A stretch of DNA of 7,386 nucleotides from an uncultured Acidobacteriota bacterium (GTDB taxonomy: Bacteria; Acidobacteriota; Blastocatellia; Pyrinomonadales; Pyrinomonadaceae). A program made the translations under genes and the position numbers. The stretch is taken from contig CAMLKY010000090.1 of the NCBI GenBank assembly GCA_946480545.1, forward strand, positions 1 through 7,386, written 5' to 3'. Shown in pieces: positions 1 to 6,813 of the stretch (position 1 is the first letter of the stretch; each line of letters starts with the position of its first letter). The notes under the pieces are model-generated. The model did not search any database. It was not told the DNA's origin and was given only the letters and a program-made list of their open reading frames with translations.

Positions 1-1489
1 CAAATCCGAGAATGCCGGTGTTGATATGGTCGCCCAAGGTTCCATGGCCACCCATTTCATGCCAATGCACCCAGGGGTCGACAGCCCGGCAGACCGGATT
101 GGCCGTATCGGTTGTGTCGCAGAGGGCGTAGCACATGTGATCAGTACCACCGCTGCCATTGGGTGACCAGTGAGCGTTGATCGTGTTACCGTCGACGCCC
201 ATACCGCGGTGATCCACCGGGATCGGAAATGTAGTTCCGTCGAAATACGTCGCGCGGGCAAAGTCGGGACCCAGGCTCTCGATCGTTCGGAACAACTCGG
301 TTTGATGGTAGTACGCATTGACGGCACCGAAATTGTTGGTCCTAACGTCGTAGTCGAAATCAGTCCCGGTTGCTTCGGTAGGAGCCGCTGTGTTAGGAGA
401 CTCTTCGTTGCTGATCGTTACGTAAGTACCGGCAAGACTCTGGACTCCGCCGGACGGTCCGTTCAGGTCGGTAAGCGTAACGTCGTCACGGTGCGGATTC
501 AGCGTTGCGTTGCTGTCGTCCGAGCCAAGTGTCAGGTCACCTGTCTTGACGACCGGATCACGCTTGAATACGAAGCCGTTCACCGCACACGTCATGCATT
601 CGATGTACAGGATCGATCCGGTTTCGACCTCGACAAGGATCAACCACACGAGGCCGCTGAAGCCCGGCGGGTCATACTTGAAGATGATCTCGGCGACCAG
701 GTAGGCACGACCGGGCTTGATCTTGCTGTCGACGGGCGGAAGCGGGAGCAGTGGAATGTCCCGTTCCTCGGTCACCACCCGGTTCGTCTTTGTGTCCGGC
801 GGCGACGACTTGCCCGCAAAACGTTTTTCGGGGTCGTACTTGTAAATGAAAAACTTTCCGCTCAACACGCGGAGCCGTTCGACTCGATCGGTAGCAGCCG
901 CCTTTCCGCGTGCCGGCTTTGCAGCGCTGAGGTTCATCGAACGCCTGACTGAAACCTCGGCTTCGTTTTCACCTTCGTCCGAGTCTTCGTCCGCCGCTTC
1001 GCGTAGTGCAGGGTCGACTGTGGACTTTGCGGCCGCGATCTGGCGGAACAGCGCCTTGTAATTGTCGATCGCTTTTCGATCCGGGAGTTTTCCGTTCAGA
1101 TCGTCTTCGCTGTTGTTTGTTGCTCCGATAACTCGATTCGGATTTTGTTTGATCTTGACCGAAAGTCCCCGCCGCCAGACCGGCGTGTTCAGAAACGTCT
1201 GGTAGTAGCCCATGGTGGTAGAGCCGGACATTCGTTTCTCTTCGCTGAGCTGGTATTCAACACCCTGCTCTTTCGGATCGTAAAACGAAACTTGCTTGTT
1301 AAGGTTTTGAAGCTGTTCCGCCGGAATCTCAAAGGCGCCGGCCATCTCAGCCAAATAGCCTTCGGCTGAAAAACGCGGCACGTTCTCATCGCTCTCCCAA
1401 TATTCCTGGCTATGGCGAATATGTCGGACCTTGTTGTCTTTATCTCGGGAAACGTGGGCTCGCAGGTTAGGGTCGTAGGTCGTCTGCAT
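1..1489 (-). CDS. Fungalysin-like (M36-type) metallopeptidase with FTP/PepSY propeptide; C-terminus beyond the window
   Basis: The frame is open from an ATG at 1489 to the left edge, giving 496 residues and no stop. Residues about 40-135 look like an FTP (fungalysin/thermolysin propeptide) domain, with the core YYQTFLNTPVWRRGLSVKI at 95-113. An acidic linker follows (about 165-180), then a PepSY-like strand pair, VWLILVEVETGSILYI (281-296). The segment from about 303 resembles the start of bacterial M36-like catalytic domains: VNGFVFKRDP, then TGDLTL, then VNAYYHQTELFRTIESLG at 390-407. The visible region ends with a probable zinc site, H477-E478-M-G-G-H482, followed by D487-H488. The spacing is HExxxH, not the HExxH of classical fungalysins. 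The third zinc ligand, expected further downstream, is off the window. The start is set by an AGGAGG 5 nt upstream. No hydrophobic signal peptide is visible. The family assignment comes from motif recall and is moderately secure; protease activity is inferred. Confidence 0.72.
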   Translation of the reverse strand, partial: MQTTYDPNLRAHVSRDKDNKVRHIRHSQEYWESDENVPRFSAEGYLAEMAGAFEIPAEQLQNLNKQVSFYDPKEQGVEYQLSEEKRMSGSTTMGYYQTFLNTPVWRRGLSVKIKQNPNRVIGATNNSEDDLNGKLPDRKAIDNYKALFRQIAAAKSTVDPALREAADEDSDEGENEAEVSVRRSMNLSAAKPARGKAAATDRVERLRVLSGKFFIYKYDPEKRFAGKSSPPDTKTNRVVTEERDIPLLPLPPVDSKIKPGRAYLVAEIIFKYDPPGFSGLVWLILVEVETGSILYIECMTCAVNGFVFKRDPVVKTGDLTLGSDDSNATLNPHRDDVTLTDLNGPSGGVQSLAGTYVTISNEESPNTAAPTEATGTDFDYDVRTNNFGAVNAYYHQTELFRTIESLGPDFARATYFDGTTFPIPVDHRGMGVDGNTINAHWSPNGSGGTDHMCYALCDTTDTANPVCRAVDPWVHWHEMGGHGTLGDHINTGILGF

Positions 1490-1725
1490 GTCTACCTCCT
1501 AGGGGGTTAGGTGTGGAGAGGTCAGCAGAAAACCTGACATATAGGAGATTCCGTCGGCCTCATGGGAAAACCCCGCGACATCCGCGGAGCAGAACTCTTT
1601 TGTATACCGCCCACAGGACGCAGGTCGCAGAGGGAATTTGCGGATACCGTTAATTATTTATTTTGTCGCGGGCCGGCGCTGCTTCCGGCAGGACGAAAAG
1701 GCGCGATGCGGAACAGCCAAATAGG
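1490..1725 (-). other. Intergenic region upstream of the metallopeptidase gene
   Basis: This is the 5' part of the 288-bp gap between the DUF1501 stop and the metallopeptidase start. It should hold that gene's promoter, because a terminator separates it from the upstream operon. I see a 14-nt A/T-only patch at 1651-1664 in otherwise GC-rich DNA, and a TATACA hexamer at 1601-1606 without a convincing -35 partner. A 5-bp inverted repeat (1521-1525 with 1534-1538, 8-nt spacer) is too short to call an operator. No credible small gene or RNA was recognised. Confidence 0.45.
1495..1500 (-). promoter_or_regulatory. Strong Shine-Dalgarno of the metallopeptidase gene
   Basis: AGGAGG on the minus strand lies 5 nt before the ATG at 1489. 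It is a full match to the anti-Shine-Dalgarno core. It fixes the start and argues that the lack of an N-terminal signal peptide is not due to a mis-chosen start codon. Confidence 0.8.
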
Positions 1726-1754
1726 AAAAGGGCTTCGGAAACTCCGAAGCCCTT
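1726..1754 (-). terminator. Rho-independent terminator of the DUF1800/DUF1501 operon
   Basis: The minus strand carries a perfect 12-bp stem, AAGGGCTTCGGA pairing with TCCGAAGCCCTT, around a 3-nt loop. The stem occupies 1728-1754. A short run of four T follows the GCCC arm (two of them inside the stem), then CCTATTT. The hairpin begins 24 nt after the DUF1501 stop codon, the expected place for an intrinsic terminator. The T-tract is short, so efficiency is uncertain. Read on the plus strand, the hairpin is followed by TGAACG and would not terminate. Confidence 0.85.
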
Positions 1755-1777
1755 GAACGAACCAACTGATATTTCAT

Positions 1778-3199
1778 TTACGACCCGGGCATAAATCCGA
1801 GGTTCATGGTCGGGAAGTTGGGTGCGTTGGGGAACGCAAGAGGAATATCCGCTTCCGGGAGACCGAACCAGCGCGACAGTGTCGCGGCGTATTGCTCCAC
1901 GGATGTCGACGGTATGAACCGGCCGCGGGTATCGGCATCGTCCGGTCCGGTGTTGACGAGCGTCGGGAAGAAAGTTCCGTTCGACGTCGGCCGTCCGTAA
2001 AAGTTTCCACCGAGTACCGAGCCGCCCATCACGATGTGATGACCGCCCCACGCGTGATCGGATCCGACGCCCGAGCCTGAACCCGCCGGATTGAACGTGC
2101 GGTTGAAATCGCTCATCGTAAACGTCGTCACATCGTTCGCGATCCCCTGCGCGACCGTTTCGTCGTAAAAAGCCTTCAGTGCGTTGTCGATCTGGGTGAG
2201 CAATGACGGCTGTGCACCGAGTTGGTTGAAGTGAGTATCGAAGCCCCCGATCTGCACAAAGAAGATCTGCCGGCTCATATTGAGCTGTGTGCGGAACTTC
2301 ATCAGCTTAGCGACCTGGGCGAGTTGATTGCCGAGGCTGGTGGTCGGGAACGTAACCGTCAACACCGGATTCTGGCTTAGCTGGAGACTCACGTTCACCG
2401 CCTGCTGCGTGAGAATGCTCGCCTGCTGGACCATCGTCTTATCGAGGTCTCGCGTTCGGATCCGATCAAGTGCGGCGCGTCGGCCATCTTCCTCGGTACC
2501 CGTTCCGAAACCGGTAAGGGCGAGCACCTGATTGAGCGGGGTAGGAGCCGGGGTCACGATCAGCGGAGACGAATTATTTCCGACATTGAAAACGTTCGCA
2601 CCCGCGATCGAGGTGATCATCGAGATCGCCGCGCCTTGGTTCAATACTGCGGTTCGGTCGGCGAGCCGTCCACCCCAGCCCGTTCCGGATCGGGTCGTCG
2701 AGATGGCCGTACGAAACTGTTCGACCTGATCCGAATGCGAAAAGAGCTGATACGGACGCGGCGCTCCCGATTGATATTCCGCACGGGTTATCGGACGAAC
2801 CAGCGGTCCGACATTGCACACGATACCAACCTTGCCCTGATTCCAAAGCCCGTGCAGGTTAGGGAGCGACGGGTGCAGGCCGTAAACCTGACCGCCCATC
2901 GACGGCGGAGTCATCGGAAGAAGGTTCGCACGCGGCACAGCGAGCCCTTGCGGACCGCGAGCAGCGAAGTACTGGTTGTAGCCCTCTTCGTAATTCGGGA
3001 TGACGACGTTGTTGCTGTCATTACCACCATTTAGAAAGACACATACCAGAGCCTTGTAGTCATTTCCGGCCGGAGCCGCGTCGACCGCATTCTGCGCGAG
3101 GACGCTGACCGCACCGAAATGTCGCAACTGTGTTGCCATTGCCACCATGCTAAGTGCACGGCATGACGATTTGAGAAAGTCCCTACGATCTTTGTTCAT
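1778..3199 (-). CDS. DUF1501 family protein with Tat signal
   Basis: This 473-residue protein belongs to the DUF1501 family, generally placed in the alkaline phosphatase/sulfatase-like superfamily; its substrate is unknown. The N-terminus has a twin-arginine motif, D4-R-R-D-F-L-K10, followed by a hydrophobic stretch and a likely cleavage after VLA (about residue 35), so Tat export of a folded protein is predicted. Family blocks seen are VFLNGGNDSNNVVIP (54-68), GGFDTH (318-323) and a C-terminal SDHAWGGHHIVMGG block with D381, H382, H387 and H388. The Asp/His residues are plausible metal ligands by analogy with the superfamily. The frame stays open upstream to 3439, but the ATG at 3199 is chosen because the Tat motif follows it directly, AAAGG lies 8 nt before it, and the longer form would overlap DUF1800 deeply. 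It lies 5 nt after the DUF1800 stop, a standard gene order for this pair. A terminator follows. Confidence 0.93.
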   Translation of the reverse strand: MNKDRRDFLKSSCRALSMVAMATQLRHFGAVSVLAQNAVDAAPAGNDYKALVCVFLNGGNDSNNVVIPNYEEGYNQYFAARGPQGLAVPRANLLPMTPPSMGGQVYGLHPSLPNLHGLWNQGKVGIVCNVGPLVRPITRAEYQSGAPRPYQLFSHSDQVEQFRTAISTTRSGTGWGGRLADRTAVLNQGAAISMITSIAGANVFNVGNNSSPLIVTPAPTPLNQVLALTGFGTGTEEDGRRAALDRIRTRDLDKTMVQQASILTQQAVNVSLQLSQNPVLTVTFPTTSLGNQLAQVAKLMKFRTQLNMSRQIFFVQIGGFDTHFNQLGAQPSLLTQIDNALKAFYDETVAQGIANDVTTFTMSDFNRTFNPAGSGSGVGSDHAWGGHHIVMGGSVLGGNFYGRPTSNGTFFPTLVNTGPDDADTRGRFIPSTSVEQYAATLSRWFGLPEADIPLAFPNAPNFPTMNLGFMPGS

Positions 3200-3204
3200 G
3201 TCTA

Positions 3205-3212
3205 TCACCTTT
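3205..3212 (-). promoter_or_regulatory. DUF1501 ribosome binding site overlapping the DUF1800 stop
   Basis: On the minus strand AAAGGTGA includes the last codons and the TGA stop (3205-3207) of DUF1800. AAAGG sits 8 nt before the DUF1501 ATG at 3199. A ribosome finishing DUF1800 therefore covers the start site of DUF1501, which favours translational coupling of the two proteins. Confidence 0.65.
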
Positions 3213-5457
3213 GCACCTGGAACTGTGGTGAAGTTGCGACCAGATAGAACGCAGTACGTGCCCGCTTCAGGGTTGAAGTCGGAGCGACGGCCTGCACGGC
3301 GGTCAGAATGTCGGCACGCATCTCGGAAGACATGCTTCCGTTCAGCATCTCGCGATTGAGAGCATCGACGAGGGTATTCCCCGTGAGATCGGCCGCCGCG
3401 AGCGTCTGGAACCGCGTCAGATCGATCCGGGTTCCGCACGGAGCGTAATTCGGATTCAGTATCTGAGCATTGATCGGCCCCGTCATCGGATTCGCCGATA
3501 CCGGTATCCCGCTAGCGACCGTCGAGACATTGCTCGCCGGCTGGGCGAACTGATTCACAAGGTTCGGACGCTTGAGCGCCGTTCCCGTCGAGAAAATTCC
3601 GAACTCGGGTCCGGCCAGATTCGTGCCCGGGATAATGTAATCCATCGGATAGTAGTTGAATACGGTCGGCGGATGCATCACGTCCTGATCCAGCGGGATC
3701 GTTGCCAGATTGAGGACACCGTCACTTTGGCCCCCGCATGACGCAGCAGCGGTCGGCTGGGAGGTCGGGTTGAACGGACGTGTGACATTCGTTAAGAACA
3801 GTACGGGCTCACGCAGGTGGCCGTAGTCCGGATCGGTCTTCACGTTGCCGCGAGCTTCAGGATCGAGGAGTATCGCTCGCACCACCGCTTTCATATCACC
3901 GCGAATGCCTTGGCCGTTATTGTTGAATATCGCGGCGACGCGTCCGACATATGCCGGTGTCGGGTTACTCGTCACCAATTGCTGGATCAGAAGCTTCGAG
4001 ATGAAAGGCCCGACGTTCGGATGGTGAAAGATGTTGTCGAGCGCTCGCTTCAGATCTTCACCCGGCGGGAGGCCCGCGGGCAGGACAGTGCCGTTGAGCA
4101 GCACCTTCTCGGTGTTATCGTGATTGTCCGGATTCACCGCCATCGGATCGATGTAATTCACGATGCCCGGAGCCGCATTCGCACAACCGGGAATATTACA
4201 GAACGTCCAGCCGGTGAATACCTTGGTGAAATTATCTACGGTCGCCTGGTTATAGGTTGGGATCCTGGCACCCTGCGAGTTGAGCATCGGCGTGCCGTCG
4301 GGATTCAACATGTCGAGCCCGATGCTAAATAGCTGGAGTATCTCGCGTGCGTAATTCTCGTTAGGATTCTGGCGCGTGCTCCGGGCCATATCCAGGTAGT
4401 TGCCCATCGCCGGGCTGAGAGTTATGTCACGCAGCAGGAACCGGAAATTACCGAACGCGTGCTGATCGAGGATCTTTATATACTCGCGCATCCGGGCGCT
4501 CTGCTCGGGCTCGCGGCCGCCGACAACGAATATCTGACTCAGTGCCCATGAAACGCGTCGCCGGAGCTGCTGATCTTCGCCGTACAGTGCCTCGCGGTAG
4601 AACCACGTCTGTAACGGGAACATCGTGTAGTGATTTCTAAAGCAGAGAGCATCGGTGTCGGCCGGGTCATTCATTCCCGACGTGCCGTTGCACGTCGTCG
4701 GTGGTGTAGTTCCGACAAGCGGGAAGCTTGGGTAAGGAAACGTCGAGTAGCGGATGTCGCCGTTGACGTCACGCTTTTCCTCCATCTGCTCTTCCATCCA
4801 CGTGCTGTAGCTAACTCGTCGCAGGCGCTGCTCGAGTGTGGCGGTCGGACCGAACGTTGCCTGCATCATGAAGCGGACGCGATCACCGGTCCATGGAAGG
4901 CCGACAGCTTCGGAGATGTTATGAATGATCGGGGAGTCTGGCATCGGCGTCGGTACCGAGCCTTCATCGTCCTTGATCTTCCCGCCTTCATGGCCGACTG
5001 AAACTCTTACGCGATTGCTCGACATGCCACGCCACGTCACACGCACAAGCGCGTCCCCGACATCACCGATCGCGTCATGGAGCTGAACCGTTAATGCGTA
5101 CACCCATGGCCGGTCAACCGTTGGTTGGAATGAGAGGATCTCAAGTGGATACCGGTAGTGCTGAGCATCCTGCAGGTCCGCCCGAAAAGCGGTCGCACCC
5201 TCACCCTTCAAGAGCTCGAGGTTGGTAACGTAGAAAGTCACCCGCGAGCCGACCGGAACAACCCGAAGCGGCGCTGATCCCGCTCGCGTCCGTCCGACCG
5301 TGACGATCGCCCGTGTCGAATTCGATTCGCTTATCAGGATCGGTGCGTCCTCAGGCAGACTCGCTTGAGCGAACACGATCTGGCAGCTCAAAAACACAAA
5401 GGCGCCATACAGCGTTGAGAAACGCAGACGGCGCACGGCGCAGGATAACACTGACAT
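3205..5457 (-). CDS. DUF1800 family exported protein with extra N-terminal beta-rich region
   Basis: This 750-residue protein starts with a Sec-type signal peptide: basic residues 9-12, a hydrophobic core to about 29, and probable cleavage at VFA|QAS after residue 30. Residues about 45-157 are strand-rich and look like an Ig-like or related beta-sandwich, ending SSNRVRVSVG. The DUF1800 domain starts near 189 with the typical block GDRVRFMMQATFGPT (191-205) and W220. It continues with NENYAREILQLFSIG (366-380), VDNFTKVFTGW (407-417), PFISKLLIQQLVTSNPTPAY (484-503), GDMKAVVRAILLDPEAR (520-536) and a PPTVFNYYP block (596-604). DUF1800 proteins have no established biochemical role; they commonly sit directly upstream of DUF1501 genes, as here. 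The start at 5457 is supported by AGAGGGGGG 5 nt upstream and the signal peptide. The length is at the long end for the family because of the N-terminal addition. Confidence 0.93.
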   Translation of the reverse strand: MSVLSCAVRRLRFSTLYGAFVFLSCQIVFAQASLPEDAPILISESNSTRAIVTVGRTRAGSAPLRVVPVGSRVTFYVTNLELLKGEGATAFRADLQDAQHYRYPLEILSFQPTVDRPWVYALTVQLHDAIGDVGDALVRVTWRGMSSNRVRVSVGHEGGKIKDDEGSVPTPMPDSPIIHNISEAVGLPWTGDRVRFMMQATFGPTATLEQRLRRVSYSTWMEEQMEEKRDVNGDIRYSTFPYPSFPLVGTTPPTTCNGTSGMNDPADTDALCFRNHYTMFPLQTWFYREALYGEDQQLRRRVSWALSQIFVVGGREPEQSARMREYIKILDQHAFGNFRFLLRDITLSPAMGNYLDMARSTRQNPNENYAREILQLFSIGLDMLNPDGTPMLNSQGARIPTYNQATVDNFTKVFTGWTFCNIPGCANAAPGIVNYIDPMAVNPDNHDNTEKVLLNGTVLPAGLPPGEDLKRALDNIFHHPNVGPFISKLLIQQLVTSNPTPAYVGRVAAIFNNNGQGIRGDMKAVVRAILLDPEARGNVKTDPDYGHLREPVLFLTNVTRPFNPTSQPTAAASCGGQSDGVLNLATIPLDQDVMHPPTVFNYYPMDYIIPGTNLAGPEFGIFSTGTALKRPNLVNQFAQPASNVSTVASGIPVSANPMTGPINAQILNPNYAPCGTRIDLTRFQTLAAADLTGNTLVDALNREMLNGSMSSEMRADILTAVQAVAPTSTLKRARTAFYLVATSPQFQVQR

Positions 5458-5462
5458 GACAA

Positions 5463-5471
5463 CCCCCCTCT
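5463..5471 (-). promoter_or_regulatory. Shine-Dalgarno of the DUF1800 gene
   Basis: The purine run AGAGGGGGG ends 5 nt before the ATG at 5457. It includes GAGG and supports the start that yields a full signal peptide. Confidence 0.6.
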
Positions 5472-5550
5472 AAGTAGCGGTCAGTTAAAGAAGCCCTAGA
5501 AAGCCGATATCACAAGAACCAGTTGAGTTTGTATAACTTACTCTCGGAGA

Positions 5551-5579
5551 AAACTATGTCATCTCGACAACAAAATCAA
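5551..5579 (-). promoter_or_regulatory. Possible sigma70-type promoter for the DUF1800/DUF1501 operon
   Basis: In the 156-bp gap between the VWA stop and the DUF1800 start, the minus strand has TTGATT (5574-5579) and TAGTTT (5551-5556) separated by 17 nt. The -35 matches consensus at four of six positions and the -10 at three of six, including T1, A2 and T6. The region is the most A/T-rich between the genes. No good terminator hairpin was found after the VWA gene, so readthrough from upstream is also possible. This is a weak call. Confidence 0.25.
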
Positions 5580-5613
5580 GTGAAAAATGCGGAAAACAGG
5601 AGATTTGGCCAAG

Positions 5614-6744
5614 TTAGCGTGCCCCGACAATATAGCTGTCGCGAGCCCGGAGAACCAGGTTCGGTCGGTTTACACGAACCTTGATCTGTTTTCGCTGTCC
5701 GGGCCTGCCATCTTCGGAAGGGATGTAGCCGATATTGTACTGGCGGCGGAGCTCTTCTGCGATGCCTTCGAAGGCCGCCTTGAGACCGCCCGGAGTGGCT
5801 TCGGGCCGGAACACTCGACCGCCGGTGTAGGCTGCGAGCTCCTCGATATACTTCTTGCCGACGGCATATTCGCGCGCCGTTGTACCCGGAGGCGGAGGAC
5901 CCCAGATACCGGCGTCCGCGCGCGTCGCATCGTAGGTGTTGTAGTAGATGGGAAAAATAAGCGAGTCGGCCTCTTCGGCGAGCGCTAGTGTCGTTTCGTA
6001 GTTGGATTTCGTAGATGCAGTGTCTACACCGTCGGTAAAGAGCACGATCGCCTTTCGACCCGTGATCGATCTGAGCTTCTGATTAAGCGAGAATGTTACA
6101 GCGTCGTAAAGCGCCGTACCTCCGCCAAAATCGGCTTTCTTGATCGCTTTATAGATCGTCGGCCGGTCGCCGGTGGCCTCCGCAAGGACGTGGACGTTCC
6201 CGTCGAACTCGATGACCATCACTTTATCGTGTGGCTTGAGCTGATCTACGAATGCCGTGGCGGCGGCACGGATCTCGTCGATCTCATATTCGGTCGATGG
6301 ACTCGTATCGAGGAGGAGCACAACCGTAAACGGCTTTTCGGAGGTGCCGAAATACTCGATCTGCTGTTCCTTTCCATCCTCGAAGATCTTGAAATCCTCT
6401 TTTTTCAAATTGGGGACATATAGCCCGTGGCGGTCGAAGACCGAGACCGGAATCGTAACGAGGTTGGTTTCGACGCGAACTACTTCTTCACCGTCGTTCG
6501 AGATGGTCGGCGATGCCGTGGCGGCCGTGTCACCGGAGCTTTTTTTCGAAGTGTTTGAGAGATCGCCACGGAGCGATGGCATGGTGTACTGCGGACGTTT
6601 CTTCGCCGGAGCCGACTCAGAATAACCGGACGGGTCTTCGACGACGACCGGACTTGGCGTCGGCTCGATCTTTCGGCCCGATTGTGCCGAGACCGATGCG
6701 GAAAGGAGGAGGAACGCAAGAATGGCGGTGGTGGTAGATCTCAT
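5614..6744 (-). CDS. Secreted VWA protein of the acidobacterial VWFA-related type
   Basis: This 376-residue protein has a Sec signal peptide (MRSTTTAILAFLLL..., likely cleavage at SVSA|Q, residues 20/21) and a low-complexity Ser/Pro/Lys linker to about 80. A short strand-rich segment, VVRVETNLVTIPVSVFD, follows, with EDFKIFEDGKEQ after it. This combination is typical of the 'VWFA-related Acidobacterial domain' family. The VWA fold carries an intact MIDAS: DTSPS (146-150), T210 in GGGTALYD and D238 in FTDGVD, so a divalent cation and adhesion-like ligand binding are expected. The C-terminus (RRQYNIGYIPS, then LRARDSYIV) also fits the family. The ligand is unknown. The ATG at 6744 is chosen because the signal peptide starts there; GGAG lies 12 nt upstream, slightly far. 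An in-frame TTG at 6762 would add six residues but has no visible ribosome binding site. Confidence 0.9.
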   Translation of the reverse strand: MRSTTTAILAFLLLSASVSAQSGRKIEPTPSPVVVEDPSGYSESAPAKKRPQYTMPSLRGDLSNTSKKSSGDTAATASPTISNDGEEVVRVETNLVTIPVSVFDRHGLYVPNLKKEDFKIFEDGKEQQIEYFGTSEKPFTVVLLLDTSPSTEYEIDEIRAAATAFVDQLKPHDKVMVIEFDGNVHVLAEATGDRPTIYKAIKKADFGGGTALYDAVTFSLNQKLRSITGRKAIVLFTDGVDTASTKSNYETTLALAEEADSLIFPIYYNTYDATRADAGIWGPPPPGTTAREYAVGKKYIEELAAYTGGRVFRPEATPGGLKAAFEGIAEELRRQYNIGYIPSEDGRPGQRKQIKVRVNRPNLVLRARDSYIVGAR

Positions 6745-6813
6745 CAAAACTACGGTCTCCAATTCTAGAAATCGTAGCTGTGATGCCTCTCGGGCCGGAA
6801 AGGATTACAACTT
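6745..6813 (-). other. Short spacer between the transporter and VWA genes
   Basis: These 69 nt hold no recognisable hairpin terminator and no convincing -35/-10 pair. They include the GGAG that probably serves the ATG at 6744. Whether the VWA gene is cotranscribed with the metal transporter cannot be decided from the sequence. Confidence 0.4.

Noticed and set aside
170..952. A 260-codon open frame on the plus strand
   Set aside because: It lies entirely antisense to the metallopeptidase gene. Its translation is rich in Arg and Val with no recognisable domain, while the minus-strand frame carries clear family motifs.
1521..1538. Inverted repeat GTCAG/CTGAC as an operator or attenuator
   Set aside because: The arms are only 5 bp with an 8-nt spacer, which is expected by chance in a region of this size.
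1562..1756. A 64-codon plus-strand frame in the intergenic gap
   Set aside because: It has no Shine-Dalgarno and no recognisable motif, and it runs through the terminator hairpin, so it is most likely chance.
3200..3439. An 80-codon N-terminal extension of DUF1501
   Set aside because: It overlaps the end of DUF1800, its sequence is Arg-rich and not family-like, and the internal ATG at 3199 has a ribosome site followed directly by the Tat motif.
3817..4332. A 171-codon open frame on the plus strand
   Set aside because: It is antisense to the conserved DUF1800 core (NENYAREILQLF and FTGW blocks) and shows no domain; it is a shadow of GC-rich coding DNA.
5373..5400. Lipoprotein signal at the FLSC of the DUF1800 N-terminus
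   Set aside because: The residue three before the Cys is Phe, not Leu, and a better signal peptidase I site (VFA|QAS) follows.
5458..5613. A terminator after the VWA gene
   Set aside because: No stem of useful length followed by a T-run was found on the minus strand between the VWA stop and the DUF1800 start.
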